A DNA stretch of 64,000 nucleotides from Kangiella aquimarina DSM 16071 (GCF_000374105.1 NZ_KB893650.1:1521145-1585144), one strand, 5' to 3'. Counted from the stretch's first letter, positions 37,439 to 46,944 are shown. The notes: generated from the letters alone by a model not told the origin. Program-made: numbers and translations.

Positions 37439-37975
37439 ATGGCTGCACAACAAGGTGATTTTGAAGGCGAAGAATGCTCCAGTAAAAAACTTTATTTATT
37501 CAGGCATGGAAAGTCAGACTGGGAGGCGAGATTTGGTAGTGATCATGAAAGGCCGTTAGCAGAAAGAGGGCGTATCGCTGCAGAAAATATGGGGAAGCAC
37601 CTGGCCAGAGTTAAACAAGTTCCAGAGCTTATTTTGTGCTCTTCATCCGTGCGTACTAAGGAAACGTTGGCGCTGGCAATGAAGAGTGGAAATTGGCAAT
37701 CGGATGTAATCTATTGTCGTGAGCTGTATTTGGCGAGTGTTCAGGAAGCAATAGAGCTTATTCAAAATCAAACTGGCTCAGTGAGTAAACTGATGGTTGT
37801 CGCCCATGAGCCGATGTGTTCATCACTGATTGCGGAGCTGGCAATGGGGGCTAATGTAAAGTTTCCGACGGCCAGTGTAGCTAGACTATCTTTTCGCGCC
37901 GAACAATGGAACCAAATCAATTTTAGTAAAGGACGTCTCGATTGGTTGTTGACGCCAAAAGCACTGTTTAAATAA
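37439..37975 (+). CDS. sixA: Phosphohistidine phosphatase SixA-like
   Basis: 178 residues of the histidine phosphatase superfamily. The RHG motif is LFRHGKSDWEA (about 22-32) and the second His is in VVAHEPMCSS (about 122). E. coli SixA dephosphorylates phosphotransfer-system and histidine kinase domains; the substrate here is not known. It has an 18-residue extra N-terminus before the core. Confidence 0.83.
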   Translation: MAAQQGDFEGEECSSKKLYLFRHGKSDWEARFGSDHERPLAERGRIAAENMGKHLARVKQVPELILCSSSVRTKETLALAMKSGNWQSDVIYCRELYLASVQEAIELIQNQTGSVSKLMVVAHEPMCSSLIAELAMGANVKFPTASVARLSFRAEQWNQINFSKGRLDWLLTPKALFK

Positions 37976-37993
37976 AAGGTATAAGCTGGATAA

Positions 37994-38021
37994 AAGAAAA
38001 GCGACTAAAGTCGCTTTTCTA
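37994..38021. terminator. Bidirectional terminator
   Basis: AAAAGCGACT-AA-AGTCGCTTTT between sixA and a convergent gene. Confidence 0.85.
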
Positions 38022-38037
38022 AGTTTATTACAGGTTG

Positions 38038-38619
38038 TTAGAAATACCAGTTAAAGAAGAAACCAATATTATTACCATCAAAGGTTTCTCCGGTAGGATC
38101 GTAATCATAATCAATATGGGTATAGCGAACACCCCAAGCCCAGATGTCATAATTATTTTCGTACTCAAGGACTAAGCCCAAAGCGTTTTCAAATTCAGCG
38201 GTGCCGTATAAACCAGGTAAATCAAGCTCTAGCTCTGGGTTCAATTCATAGGTAAAACCAGCACCAAACAAATGACCGTTATTGTTGATTGAACCAATAA
38301 TTGTCAGTGGCATGCGGGAAAAGGTGGCATCGCCATTTGATGCAAAGACACCGCCACTTTTGTAGCCAATTGTGCTTTTTAGTGCCCATTCTTCAAAGTC
38401 TGCCCTGAAACCAAAATCCAACCAGAAACCCTCACCGGTTTTGACTTCGTCACTAGAACCATCGGTAAAGCGAATGTCATCGACTAATGTTTCCCCACCG
38501 AATGAAAGTCCACCACCGAGAATACCTGAAACCTGAGCTTGTTCCTGCGCTTGTGTTACAGTGTTAAAGGTAAGCCCCGATGCCAAAAGTGCCGCAAGTG
38601 CAATTTTATGAGTTGTCAT
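38038..38619 (-). CDS. Small outer-membrane beta-barrel protein
   Basis: 193 residues with a signal peptide (about 1-24, ending VTQAQ). The mature part is rich in alternating aromatic/hydrophobic strands and ends in the C-terminal Phe (FFFNWYF), a signature of outer-membrane barrels. No specific family recognised. Stands alone. Confidence 0.75.
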   Translation of the reverse strand: MTTHKIALAALLASGLTFNTVTQAQEQAQVSGILGGGLSFGGETLVDDIRFTDGSSDEVKTGEGFWLDFGFRADFEEWALKSTIGYKSGGVFASNGDATFSRMPLTIIGSINNNGHLFGAGFTYELNPELELDLPGLYGTAEFENALGLVLEYENNYDIWAWGVRYTHIDYDYDPTGETFDGNNIGFFFNWYF

Positions 38620-38764
38620 TTTTATGTCCTAATAGTTGTATAAAAAGCCTTGCTAATTATAGACTGTAGTTATGTGAATAGAAACTTAACGTTAAACTTG
38701 AACTTGCTTACCTGTGGCCCCATTTATGCCATAATAAACGAGACATTTCGCGAAAGAAGTTGGT

Positions 38765-39106
38765 ATGAGTAACGACCATAATCACAGACATGACCAAGAG
38801 CATGAGCACGGCCTCGCAGTAGCCGATGCCAAACCTAAGCTCAAACAGCCACCTATGTATAAGGTGTTGATTCTTAATGATGATTACACCCCTATGGATT
38901 TTGTGGTTGATGTGCTGCGTAAATTTTTTACTATGAATAAAGAACAGGCAACACGCGTTATGTTGCAGGTTCATCACGAAGGGCAAGGTGTGTGCGGTGT
39001 GTTTACACCTGATATTGCTGAAACCAAAGTAGTGCAAGTCAATGAATTCGCACGTGCTAACCAGCACCCTTTGTTATGTGTTATGGAACCGGAAGACGGT
39101 GAATAA
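38765..39106 (+). CDS. clpS: ATP-dependent Clp protease adaptor
   Basis: Delivers N-degron substrates to ClpA. 113 residues: a His-rich flexible N-terminus ([15 protein letters not shown]), then the core with [20 protein letters not shown], which contains the N-degron pocket. It precedes clpA by 33 bp, the usual operon order. Confidence 0.96.
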   Translation: MSNDHNHRHDQEHEHGLAVADAKPKLKQPPMYKVLILNDDYTPMDFVVDVLRKFFTMNKEQATRVMLQVHHEGQGVCGVFTPDIAETKVVQVNEFARANQHPLLCVMEPEDGE

Positions 39107-39139
39107 CTCAATTAAGCGTTACATAAGGTAGGTGGCATT

Positions 39140-41404
39140 ATGCTCGATAAAGCACTTGAAAAATCATTGAATCATGCCTTTCACGATGCTCGTGAAAAGC
39201 GTCATGAATTTATCACCATTGAGCACCTGATGCTGGCCCTACTAGACAACAAAGATGCTTTAGAGGTCTTACGCGCTGTGGGTGCCGATATTGGCGTTCT
39301 TAAGTCTGATCTTGAAAAGTTCGTCAATCAGACCACACCTCAATTTTCAGACGAAGATGATGAGTTTGAAATTCAGCCGACTATTGGTTTTCAGCGCGTA
39401 TTGCAACGTGCGGTTTTCCATGTGCAGTCCTCTGGCCGTGAAGCTGTCAGCGGTGCAAATGTTTTGGTTGCAATGTTTAGCGAACCTGAGTCTCAGGCTG
39501 TTTTCCTCCTTTCCAAGCAGGATATCTCCCGCCTTGATGTCGTTAATTATATTTCACATGGCGTCAGTTCAGATGAAGAAGACTTTCCTGAGCTGGAACA
39601 TGATGAAGGCGAGCAGGAGCCACAGGAACCTAGACCGCTGGACCAATATGCAGTCAACCTCAATAAATTAGCCGAGCAGGGCCGTATTGACCCTCTCATC
39701 GGTCGTGCCAATGAAATCGAGCGTGTCGTTCAGGTGCTATGCCGTCGCCGTAAAAACAATCCATTGCTGGTTGGAGAAGCTGGCGTCGGTAAAACCGCAA
39801 TCGCTGAGGGACTGGCAAAGCGAATCGTTGATGGCGATGTACCAGAAGTAATAGCAGATGCGGTAGTTTATGCCTTGGACCTGGGTGTTTTGCTGGCAGG
39901 TACAAAATATCGAGGTGATTTTGAAAAACGCCTGAAAGCTGTATTAGCGCAGCTCAAAAAAGAATCTCACGCAATACTGTTTATTGACGAAATCCATACC
40001 ATTATTGGGGCCGGAGCTGCTTCAGGCGGCACTATGGACGCATCCAATCTTATTAAGCCAGTATTGGCTAACGGTGAGCTCCGTTGCTTGGGCTCAACCA
40101 CTTTCCAGGAATATCGCGGTATCTTTGAAAAAGATCACGCATTAGCGCGTCGTTTCCAGAAAATTGATATCAATGAGCCAAGCGTTTTGGATACCATTGG
40201 CATCCTCGAAGGTTTAAAAGAGCGTTATGAAAAGCATCACGGTGTAACTTACTCAAAACAAGCCATTCAGGCCGCTGCTGAGCTCTCTGCAAAGTACATT
40301 AATGACCGACAACTTCCTGACAAGGCCATTGATGTCATCGATGAAGCAGGGGCGCGTCAAAGAATTTTGCCTGAAGAGCAACGTAAGAAAACCATCACAC
40401 CTCATGAAATCGAGCAGGTTATTGCCAAAATAGCCCGCATTCCTGAAAAAACGGTTTCCTCTTCTGATAAAAAATTACTGCAGAATCTTGAGCGTAATCT
40501 CAAAATGGTGGTATTTGGTCAAGATCAGGCGATTGAAACTTTATCAGAGTCAATCAAGCTGTCTCGTGCAGGACTCGGTCAGGAGAATAAACCTGTCGGA
40601 TCGTTCCTGTTCGCTGGACCGACGGGTGTCGGTAAAACTGAGGTTACTAAGCAATTAGCACGTTTGATGGGCGTTGAGCTGATTCGCTTTGATATGTCCG
40701 AATATATGGAGCGCCATACGGTTTCTCGTTTGATTGGTGCGCCTCCAGGCTATGTGGGTTATGACCAGGGTGGCTTATTGACGGAGGCTGTTAATAAAAA
40801 CCCTCATGCTGTAGTGCTTCTGGATGAAATTGAAAAAGCACATCCGGATGTGTTCAATCTTCTGTTGCAGGTCATGGACCACGGTACACTGACTGACAAC
40901 AATGGCCGTAAAGCTGATTTCCGTAATATTGTTCTGGTCATGACCAGTAATGCCGGAGCACAGGAAATTATTAAAGGCAATATCGGCTTCAAAGAGCAGG
41001 ATAAGTCACGTAACAACGAAGAAGCAATCAACCGCACATTCTCGCCTGAGTTCAGGAACCGTCTTGATGCTATCGTCTGGTTCAATTCGTTGCCACAGAA
41101 AGTCATTCTGTCTATTGTTGATAAATTCCTGACCGAAGTTCAGGGCCAGCTCGATGACAAGCAGGTTAATCTTCATGTTGATGACACTGCTCGACACTGG
41201 TTTGCACAGCATGGGTACGATGAGAACATGGGAGCTCGCCCAATGGCGCGTCTCATTAGCGATAAAATTCGTCGACCACTGGCCAATGAAATTCTATTTG
41301 GTAAGTTAATGCAGGGTGGTGACGTCTATGTCAGTCTCAAAAATGATGAGCTGGATATTCGTATAGAGCCACATATGGAAAAGCTGCCACAGGGAACTTC
41401 TTAA
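39140..41404 (+). CDS. clpA: ClpA ATPase subunit of ClpAP protease
   Basis: Hsp100 unfoldase that feeds ClpP. 754 residues: N-domain, two AAA+ domains with Walker [11 protein letters not shown] (about 212-221) and [10 protein letters not shown] (about 495-504), and Walker [11 protein letters not shown] and [10 protein letters not shown]. With ClpS, Bpt and Aat this completes an N-end-rule degradation set within 4.6 kb. Confidence 0.97.
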   Translation: MLDKALEKSLNHAFHDAREKRHEFITIEHLMLALLDNKDALEVLRAVGADIGVLKSDLEKFVNQTTPQFSDEDDEFEIQPTIGFQRVLQRAVFHVQSSGREAVSGANVLVAMFSEPESQAVFLLSKQDISRLDVVNYISHGVSSDEEDFPELEHDEGEQEPQEPRPLDQYAVNLNKLAEQGRIDPLIGRANEIERVVQVLCRRRKNNPLLVGEAGVGKTAIAEGLAKRIVDGDVPEVIADAVVYALDLGVLLAGTKYRGDFEKRLKAVLAQLKKESHAILFIDEIHTIIGAGAASGGTMDASNLIKPVLANGELRCLGSTTFQEYRGIFEKDHALARRFQKIDINEPSVLDTIGILEGLKERYEKHHGVTYSKQAIQAAAELSAKYINDRQLPDKAIDVIDEAGARQRILPEEQRKKTITPHEIEQVIAKIARIPEKTVSSSDKKLLQNLERNLKMVVFGQDQAIETLSESIKLSRAGLGQENKPVGSFLFAGPTGVGKTEVTKQLARLMGVELIRFDMSEYMERHTVSRLIGAPPGYVGYDQGGLLTEAVNKNPHAVVLLDEIEKAHPDVFNLLLQVMDHGTLTDNNGRKADFRNIVLVMTSNAGAQEIIKGNIGFKEQDKSRNNEEAINRTFSPEFRNRLDAIVWFNSLPQKVILSIVDKFLTEVQGQLDDKQVNLHVDDTARHWFAQHGYDENMGARPMARLISDKIRRPLANEILFGKLMQGGDVYVSLKNDELDIRIEPHMEKLPQGTS

Positions 41405-41417
41405 TATTGATATAAAC

Positions 41418-41446
41418 ACAAAAAAGGCGCCAATGGCGCCTTTTTC
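41418..41446. terminator. Bidirectional terminator between clpA and infA
   Basis: AAAAAGGCGCC-AAT-GGCGCCTTTTT. Confidence 0.88.
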
Positions 41447-41461
41447 TATAATGCTTACAAA

Positions 41462-41680
41462 TTAACGGGCACGGAAAGTAATACGACCCTTGGTTAAATC
41501 ATAAGGGCTGATTTCAACAGTAACAGTGTCGCCAGTTAAGATACGGATGTAGTTCTTGCGCATCTTGCCTGAGATGTGCGCAGTAACAATATGACCGTTC
41601 TCGAGCTCTACTCGAAACATAGTATTTGGCAAGGTTTCTAACACTTTACCTTCTAATTCAATAACGTCTTCTTTCGCCAT
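41462..41680 (-). CDS. infA: Translation initiation factor IF-1
   Basis: 72-residue OB-fold protein that blocks the ribosomal A site during initiation. Sequence [20 protein letters not shown] is typical. It lies between clpA and bpt/aat, as in E. coli, and has its own promoter. Confidence 0.97.
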   Translation of the reverse strand: MAKEDVIELEGKVLETLPNTMFRVELENGHIVTAHISGKMRKNYIRILTGDTVTVEISPYDLTKGRITFRAR

Positions 41681-41736
41681 GTTAAGCCCGTTTCTCCTCT
41701 TTGACTTTCAACAAAATGTTCAAAAAATGCGCGCGT

Positions 41737-41765
41737 ATAATGCACTATTTAGACAATAATCGCAA
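41737..41765 (-). promoter_or_regulatory. infA promoter with GC-rich discriminator
   Basis: TTGCGA (41760-41765), 17-bp spacer, CATTAT (41737-41742), then ACGCGCGC. The 13 bases ACGCGCGCATTTT after the -10 are identical to those after the tRNA-Arg promoter, suggesting shared growth-rate or stringent control. Confidence 0.62.
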
Positions 41766-41832
41766 AGTTTTTGTGTGAATAGGGCCTAATTGGATCAAAA
41801 TTTGCACACTGAATCGGCTAGCAAGGTGTTAA

Positions 41833-42579
41833 TTAGCTAATATCGGAGCTGGGAATGGTTTCTGAGAGTAGTTTCCAGTGGTTGTTATGCAATACCTCGG
41901 CTGGGCGGTATGAGCTCTTATAGCTCATCTTGTGGCAATTCTGAATATAGTAGCCGAGATAGGCATAGGGCAGATTGAGTTTTCGTGCTAGAGCAATGGT
42001 TTTCAAAATCAGAAAAACACCGAGACTTTTATAGCGATCATCTGGAGTAAAAAACGAATAGACGGCCGACAGTCCATCATCGAGTAGATCCAGGCACATG
42101 ATCGCTATGGTCAGCTCTCCATCCTTGACCCTGATTTGGGCTGATTTACACCAATCGGAAAATAGGAAGTCAGCATATTGCTCGTATGATGGCGGATACA
42201 TATCTCCATCTCTATGACGCTCTGTAATGTAGAGCTCATACAACTCATAATCTTCATGGGTGGGTTTTGCCGGTTCAAAATGAATGCTCAGGTTTTTATT
42301 GGCCTTTAAGATTCTCTTTTGACTGCGACTGGGTTTGAATTGCTCTGTTAAAACGCGAAATGGCTGACAGGCAGAACAGTGCGGACATTTTGGACGATAG
42401 ACATGGTTGCCACTTCGACGAAAGCCTAGTCGGCTTAGCTCTGAATAAAGGGTATTGTTCATGGGCAAGGAAGGATCAGCAAACAGGGAAACAGCAGTTT
42501 GATTGTCTAGATAGCCGCAGGCATGCTCGGGCCCTGCGTAGAGCTTGATATGTTGAGTGCTTTTCTCTTTGTTACTCAT
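41833..42579 (-). CDS. bpt: Aspartate/glutamate leucyltransferase
   Basis: Transfers leucine from tRNA to N-terminal Asp or Glu of proteins, making them ClpS substrates (bacterial ATE homologue). 248 residues with the family's CxxC pair, CPHCSACQPFRV (about 60-71), and C-terminal YLGYYIQNCHKMSYKSSYRP. It starts at ATG 42579, 18 bp after aat, with which it is cotranscribed. Confidence 0.93.
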   Translation of the reverse strand: MSNKEKSTQHIKLYAGPEHACGYLDNQTAVSLFADPSLPMNNTLYSELSRLGFRRSGNHVYRPKCPHCSACQPFRVLTEQFKPSRSQKRILKANKNLSIHFEPAKPTHEDYELYELYITERHRDGDMYPPSYEQYADFLFSDWCKSAQIRVKDGELTIAIMCLDLLDDGLSAVYSFFTPDDRYKSLGVFLILKTIALARKLNLPYAYLGYYIQNCHKMSYKSSYRPAEVLHNNHWKLLSETIPSSDIS

Positions 42580-42597
42580 GACAAGAGCCTCGCATAG

Positions 42598-43311
42598 TCA
42601 GCTTTTCCAATCCTTCAGAATCTTACTTTGCCATAGATTTGGGGGCTGTTGCCAGTTAATTTCTTGCTTTAAAAGTTTCAAAAATTCAGCTCGAGGTATA
42701 TCACGCGCGCCCATCCGATACAGATGAGGGTTGCCAACTTGCGCGTCAAGCAATAAAAAGTCAGCTTGTATCAGGTAGTTTGCAAGGTAGACTAAAGCAA
42801 TTTTGGATGCATTGGTTCTACGGCTAAACATGGATTCCCCAAAAAAGAATCTGCCGATGCTGACGCCGTACATGCCGCCAATCAGTGACTCTTGATCCCA
42901 TACCTCGATAGAGTGGGCCAGACCTAGCTCGTGCAGCTTACAATAAGCTTGCTGCATTTCAGGCAAAATCCAGGTTTCAGGCTGGTCGTTTCTCGGTGCT
43001 GCACATTCTTGCACCACCTGTTGAAACGCCTTGTTGATGGTTACGATGTATTTAGCTTTGTTAAGTTCTCGTCTGAGTGAGCGTGATACATGAATCTCAT
43101 CAAGTAGAAATACACAGCGCGGATCGGGCGACCACCATAAAATAGGTTCATCCTCACAGAACCATGGGAAAATGCCATGTCGATAGGCTTCAATCAGCCT
43201 GGGTACTGATAAATCACCTCCAACTGCCAATAAGCCATTAGGCTCATCTTGTGCTAATTGGGCATCAGGAAACAGTGGCGTTTCATCGAGGAGGAAAATG
43301 CTATTTGTCAT
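42598..43311 (-). CDS. aat: Leucyl/phenylalanyl-tRNA-protein transferase
   Basis: Transfers Leu or Phe to N-terminal Lys or Arg, the other branch of the N-end rule. 237 residues with FPDAQLAQDEPNGLLAVGGD near the start, GIFPWFCEDEPILWWSPDPR, and GESMFSRRTNASKIAL. First gene of the aat-bpt pair. Confidence 0.95.
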   Translation of the reverse strand: MTNSIFLLDETPLFPDAQLAQDEPNGLLAVGGDLSVPRLIEAYRHGIFPWFCEDEPILWWSPDPRCVFLLDEIHVSRSLRRELNKAKYIVTINKAFQQVVQECAAPRNDQPETWILPEMQQAYCKLHELGLAHSIEVWDQESLIGGMYGVSIGRFFFGESMFSRRTNASKIALVYLANYLIQADFLLLDAQVGNPHLYRMGARDIPRAEFLKLLKQEINWQQPPNLWQSKILKDWKS

Positions 43312-43485
43312 AGATAGGTCATTTTTTCTTAACTATCATGAAAGTAACAATTTTGTGAGGTTTTGGCGAGGTCTTTGTGGTTTCTATGGTCAGGGCTCAT
43401 TGTTAATCTTAATAACATTCATACAATAAGCTGATTGCGTCATATTCTAAGGGTCGATACTATTCGCCAATCAGTATTCTTTGGA

Positions 43486-43722
43486 ATGACCATGATTCAT
43501 CCTAAACACCACCGCATCGTTTTTTCATTTTTCATGTCGCTTTTAATGTCGTGCATCATGTCATTTATTATTAGCGTTTTTAACGTCGGCTTTGTCAGCA
43601 ACATTGTTACGATATGGCTAAAAGCCTGGGCATTTGCTTTTGTTATTGCTTTTCCAGCTATTTTTCTGATTTCACCTTTAGTTCATAGATTGGTGAGTAT
43701 GGTGCTTAAAGAGTCGGAGTAG
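43486..43722 (+). CDS. DUF2798-like small membrane protein
   Basis: 78 residues from the ATG at 43486. Two hydrophobic helices (about 10-32 and 40-63) after MIHPKHHR, the pattern of the DUF2798 group. An earlier in-frame GTC-rich stretch from 43435 lacks a ribosome site. Inner-membrane location predicted; function unknown. Confidence 0.65.
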   Translation: MTMIHPKHHRIVFSFFMSLLMSCIMSFIISVFNVGFVSNIVTIWLKAWAFAFVIAFPAIFLISPLVHRLVSMVLKESE

Positions 43723-43944
43723 TTATGGCTCATTTAACAAAGCCCTCAGGTTCATCCCTAAACACTGATGGCTTCACCCTGTGACGAAAAGTGGAAGTGT
43801 CAAAAGGGGGCGAGAAAACAGGCTGCAAAACTACTTGTCGCTGACCATGGCTAAAATACCTTGCAGTCTGTCCCCTCAGACTTGATATTACATCTGTGGT
43901 GCGTCATATTGTGTCGTACTTGAACATTCAATAAGAAGGACATC

Positions 43945-44964
43945 ATGGCGGTAAAAGAGCTCAGCCAGATAGAACGTCAACTAGCTATCCTCAGACGCAT
44001 TCCCACCGAACCACAAAAGGTTACCGTTAATGACTTGATTGAATATCTAGAAACGAGTCATAACTTAGGAAATTTAAGTAAGCGCAGTATCCAGCGTGAT
44101 ATGGCCATGCTTGAACGGGTCTTCGGTGTGCATGTAAAGACAATGGGGCGTGAGAACTATTATTACTTTCCCCAGGGTTCTCATATATCGCTCAAGAAGA
44201 TGGGACCCGACTTGGCGCTAGGCTTCCTGTTGATGGAAAAGTACACACACAGCTTATTACCTGAAGCGAGTCTGGATGCTCTTGCACCTTATTTCAAAGA
44301 GGCTAAGCTGGCATTGAAAAACGAAAAATACAAATATGCAGACTGGGAAAAGAGGGTGGCTATTTACCCTAAGGTCTATCCACTCGAGCCGGCAAAGTTT
44401 AATGCCAATCATTTATTGGATATCTATAAGGCACTGCTGCTCAATAAACAGTTTAAGATGAACTACACCAAAAAAGGTGGAGAAACTAAAGACTACATCG
44501 TTAGTGCGCAAGGTGTCGTTCAGCAGGAGCAGGTTAGTTACCTGATTGCAACTTATGAAGGTCAAAAGGCTGAAGGGCTGATTCAGTTTGCTATTCATAG
44601 GATTAATAATATTGAAATCCTGGACTCATCGCCAAAACGAGTTGCCGGTTTTGATATTAGAGAATACCTGGAGCAGGGAGGGTTGGATATCAGCTTGTAT
44701 GATGACCAATGTATCGAGCTTATTTTTAACAGATCAACAGCACAGCATCTCAATGAAACACCTTTAGCAAAAGATCAGACTTTAACAGAGCTCATAGATG
44801 GCAGAGTTCGCGTAACCGCAACAATCAATATTACCCAATCAATAAAATGGTGGTTGCTTGGATTTGGTGATCAGGTGGAAGTTATCAGGCCAAAAGCTTT
44901 CCGCGATGATATGAAAAAGACTGTTCAGGGCATGATGCAGCTGTACAGTCACAAGTCTTTATAG
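43945..44964 (+). CDS. WYL-domain transcriptional regulator
   Basis: 339 residues: an N-terminal DeoR/HTH-11-like winged helix (about 8-65, SKRSIQRDMAMLERVFGV as recognition region), then a WYL domain (about 150-235) where the strand around VSYLIATYEG takes the WYL position, and a C-terminal extension (about 260-335). WYL regulators sense small ligands or nucleic acids and often control stress or defence genes; none of the neighbours is a defence gene. The next gene starts 12 bp later, so it probably leads a three-gene operon. Confidence 0.85.
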   Translation: MAVKELSQIERQLAILRRIPTEPQKVTVNDLIEYLETSHNLGNLSKRSIQRDMAMLERVFGVHVKTMGRENYYYFPQGSHISLKKMGPDLALGFLLMEKYTHSLLPEASLDALAPYFKEAKLALKNEKYKYADWEKRVAIYPKVYPLEPAKFNANHLLDIYKALLLNKQFKMNYTKKGGETKDYIVSAQGVVQQEQVSYLIATYEGQKAEGLIQFAIHRINNIEILDSSPKRVAGFDIREYLEQGGLDISLYDDQCIELIFNRSTAQHLNETPLAKDQTLTELIDGRVRVTATINITQSIKWWLLGFGDQVEVIRPKAFRDDMKKTVQGMMQLYSHKSL

Positions 44965-44976
44965 GATATAAGGTTA

Positions 44977-45546
44977 ATGATGAATATCTGGTACCTGCAT
45001 GGGTTTCGAAGCTCAGCCAAAAGCCCCAAAGTTAATGCAATGCAGCAGGCTTTTCCAAGCTGCAATGTTCAAGGGATAAGTTATACGCCACACTCGCCAG
45101 TAGTCGCTGAAGAAATACTGATTAATGAATATGAAAAACTGATTGGTAAAGATGATGACTTAATCGTCGTTGGGACTTCTCTGGGTGGATTTTGGGCAAG
45201 GTGGCTCGCTTCTGAACTTCCGATAAAGTCGTTAATGATTAATCCTTCACTACATCCTGACAATACACTCGAAACCGGTGAATTCAGTGTTTATGGTGAG
45301 TTTAATGAAATGATTAGGGTTACTGATAAAGATCTGCATGACTTTAATCATTATAAAGTTAACCAAGAACCCTATGGCCAAAGCGAAGTAGTACTGGCCA
45401 TGGATGATGAAGTGTTGGATTCATATAAAACAGTTAAAGAACTGGAAGGCATTTACCCCATTCATAAATTCGAAACTGGGACTCACAGGTTTACAGAATT
45501 TGAGAGGGTGTTTCCTATCATAGAGAAGATGATAAACAGTAGGTAA
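44977..45546 (+). CDS. YqiA/YcfP-type alpha/beta-hydrolase
   Basis: 189 residues: MNIWYLHGFRSSAKSPK at the start and the nucleophile elbow VGTSLGGFWA (Ser about 68), the C-terminal His in FETGTHRFTEF. Fits the UPF0227 group of small esterases. Follows the WYL regulator by 12 bp. Confidence 0.82.
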   Translation: MMNIWYLHGFRSSAKSPKVNAMQQAFPSCNVQGISYTPHSPVVAEEILINEYEKLIGKDDDLIVVGTSLGGFWARWLASELPIKSLMINPSLHPDNTLETGEFSVYGEFNEMIRVTDKDLHDFNHYKVNQEPYGQSEVVLAMDDEVLDSYKTVKELEGIYPIHKFETGTHRFTEFERVFPIIEKMINSR

Positions 45547-45552
45547 GTATTT

Positions 45553-46026
45553 ATGACCATTTTTTATATCGCCGCAGGCTTGCTAACAGTAGTTCTTGCA
45601 AGTTACGCAGCATTTCTTTTGTTTAAGCTCCAAAAACAAAATAAGGCAATTAAGCAATCAGAATTAGCTCAGGCTGAAAAGCATGATGCTCAAATGAAAT
45701 CGATTATTGAAAGCATCACCTCAATCGCAAAAGCGATGAAGCATGAGCAGTGTCCTACAATTGAAGGTTGTATCCGTCTAAAGGTTCTAATTGATCAGCT
45801 TCGTCTCGAAGAGCAGCTTAAGGAAAATTTTACAGTCTTTTATACTGTGTATGACAAAACTGCACATATTCCGACGCATCAGGGATGGAAAGATCTAAAA
45901 ACCAAGGAAAAAATGGTGCATACCAAACTGATGATGGAGATTGAATCTGAATACGACTCAGATATTAAACAAGCCGTTGAAAATGTTCTTGAGCAATTTC
46001 AGAGTGAGGAGCGGAGTATTTCTTAA
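45553..46026 (+). CDS. DUF2489-like membrane-anchored protein
   Basis: 157 residues: one N-terminal transmembrane helix (about 3-25), then a charged helical cytoplasmic domain with the conserved CPTIEGCIRLKVLIDQL segment. Resembles DUF2489. Last gene of the WYL operon, 6 bp after the esterase. Function unknown. Confidence 0.78.
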   Translation: MTIFYIAAGLLTVVLASYAAFLLFKLQKQNKAIKQSELAQAEKHDAQMKSIIESITSIAKAMKHEQCPTIEGCIRLKVLIDQLRLEEQLKENFTVFYTVYDKTAHIPTHQGWKDLKTKEKMVHTKLMMEIESEYDSDIKQAVENVLEQFQSEERSIS

Positions 46027-46033
46027 TTAAGAA

Positions 46034-46110
46034 TGGCGCACCTGGCAGGAGTCGAACCTGCTACCTCAGCCTCCGGAGGGCTGCGCTCTATCCAAATGAG
46101 CTACAGGTGC
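46034..46110 (-). tRNA. tRNA-Arg (anticodon CCG)
   Basis: 77-nt cloverleaf: acceptor GCACCTG/CAGGTGC, D-arm GCTCATTTGGATAGAGC, anticodon loop CTCCGGA giving CCG, T-loop GGTTCGACTCC, encoded CCA at 46034-46036. It is preceded, in the same direction, by an interrupted copy of its own 5' half. Confidence 0.97.
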
Positions 46111-46139
46111 ATTATTTATATATTACAACCTTTCTATAA

Positions 46140-46232
46140 ACTTCTGATGCGCTGAGGTCATTTTAGAGCTTCGCTCTAATCCAAATGTACCCTATCTTCT
46201 AACGAAGACGGGGCAGACCCAGCTACAGGTGC
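46140..46232 (-). pseudogene. Interrupted tRNA-Arg copy (5' half with hairpin insertion)
   Basis: On the minus strand the first 12 nt, GCACCTGTAGCT (46221-46232), are identical to the 5' end of the adjacent tRNA-Arg. The following D-arm, CATTTGGAT-T-AGAGCG (46172-46187), repeats the tRNA with one extra T. Between them sits a 33-nt insert whose TCTTC-GTTA-GAAGA forms a hairpin. The anticodon arm and 3' half are not recognisable. It lies between the tRNA promoter and the intact gene, so it is probably transcribed. Confidence 0.68.
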
Positions 46233-46245
46233 AAAATGCGCGCGT

Positions 46246-46274
46246 ATTTTCACAATTATTCTTGTGTTTATCAA
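46246..46274 (-). promoter_or_regulatory. tRNA-Arg promoter with GC-rich discriminator
   Basis: TTGATA (46269-46274), 17-bp spacer, GAAAAT (46246-46251), then ACGCGCGCATTTT directly before the interrupted tRNA copy. The discriminator matches that of infA exactly over 13 nt. Confidence 0.62.
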
Positions 46275-46275
46275 G

Positions 46276-46944
46276 CTAAAACGGGCAGGGAGATTCTACG
46301 GTTATAGTTTTGCCGGTTTTAGGATGAGTAATGGTCAGGCTTGCTGCATGCAGCAACAAGCGCTTTGCTTTAGTTTCTGAACCGTTTTTATGGTATAGGT
46401 GGCAACCAAGGATTGGGTGGCCTAATTCAAAGCAATGAAGGCGTAGCTGATGGCTACGGCCAGTTATGGGTTTGAGTTTGAGGCGAGTGGTTTGTTTATC
46501 CATATCACGATCGAGCACTTCCCATTCTGTAATGGCTTTCTTGCCTTGCTCAAAGTCTATTTTTTGTTTAGGTCTATTTGGCCAGTCGGCAATCATGGGC
46601 AGATCGATAACACCGCTGTCTTTGTCAACAATACCGTCGACGACTGCAATGTAGTACTTATCAGTCTGGCGCAATTCAAATTGTTTACTGATCTCTCGAT
46701 GAGCAAATTTGGTTTGCGCCAGGATCATAACGCCTGATGTTGCCATATCGAGGCGATGAACGATTGAAGCTGTTTTCGACTTAGGATGATGCTGAAGTCT
46801 GGTAACGACACAGTCTTTATTTTCTTCATGTCGCCCCGGGATACTCAATAATCCAGCAGGTTTATTCACAAATAGAAAATGCTTATCGGGGTGAAGGATA
46901 CGCACTGGCTCAGGGCAGAAAGGGACTATATGGTAATCAGCCAT
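46276..46944 (-). CDS. RluA-family pseudouridine synthase
   Basis: 222 residues, with VNKPAGLLSIPGR and the catalytic-Asp motif IVHRLDMATSGVMIL (Asp about 64), then RLKPITGRSHQLRLH. Modifies uridine in rRNA or tRNA; the exact site cannot be assigned. No S4 domain. Its start overlaps the cmoB stop (TAATG), so it is in the cmoA-cmoB operon. Confidence 0.9.
   Translation of the reverse strand: MADYHIVPFCPEPVRILHPDKHFLFVNKPAGLLSIPGRHEENKDCVVTRLQHHPKSKTASIVHRLDMATSGVMILAQTKFAHREISKQFELRQTDKYYIAVVDGIVDKDSGVIDLPMIADWPNRPKQKIDFEQGKKAITEWEVLDRDMDKQTTRLKLKPITGRSHQLRLHCFELGHPILGCHLYHKNGSETKAKRLLLHAASLTITHPKTGKTITVESPCPF

Noticed and set aside
43723-43944. Possible inverted repeats (for example TCTG-TCCCC-TCAGA) before the WYL gene as operator
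   Set aside because: The arms are too short and one of several similar chance dyads; nothing ties them to the regulator.
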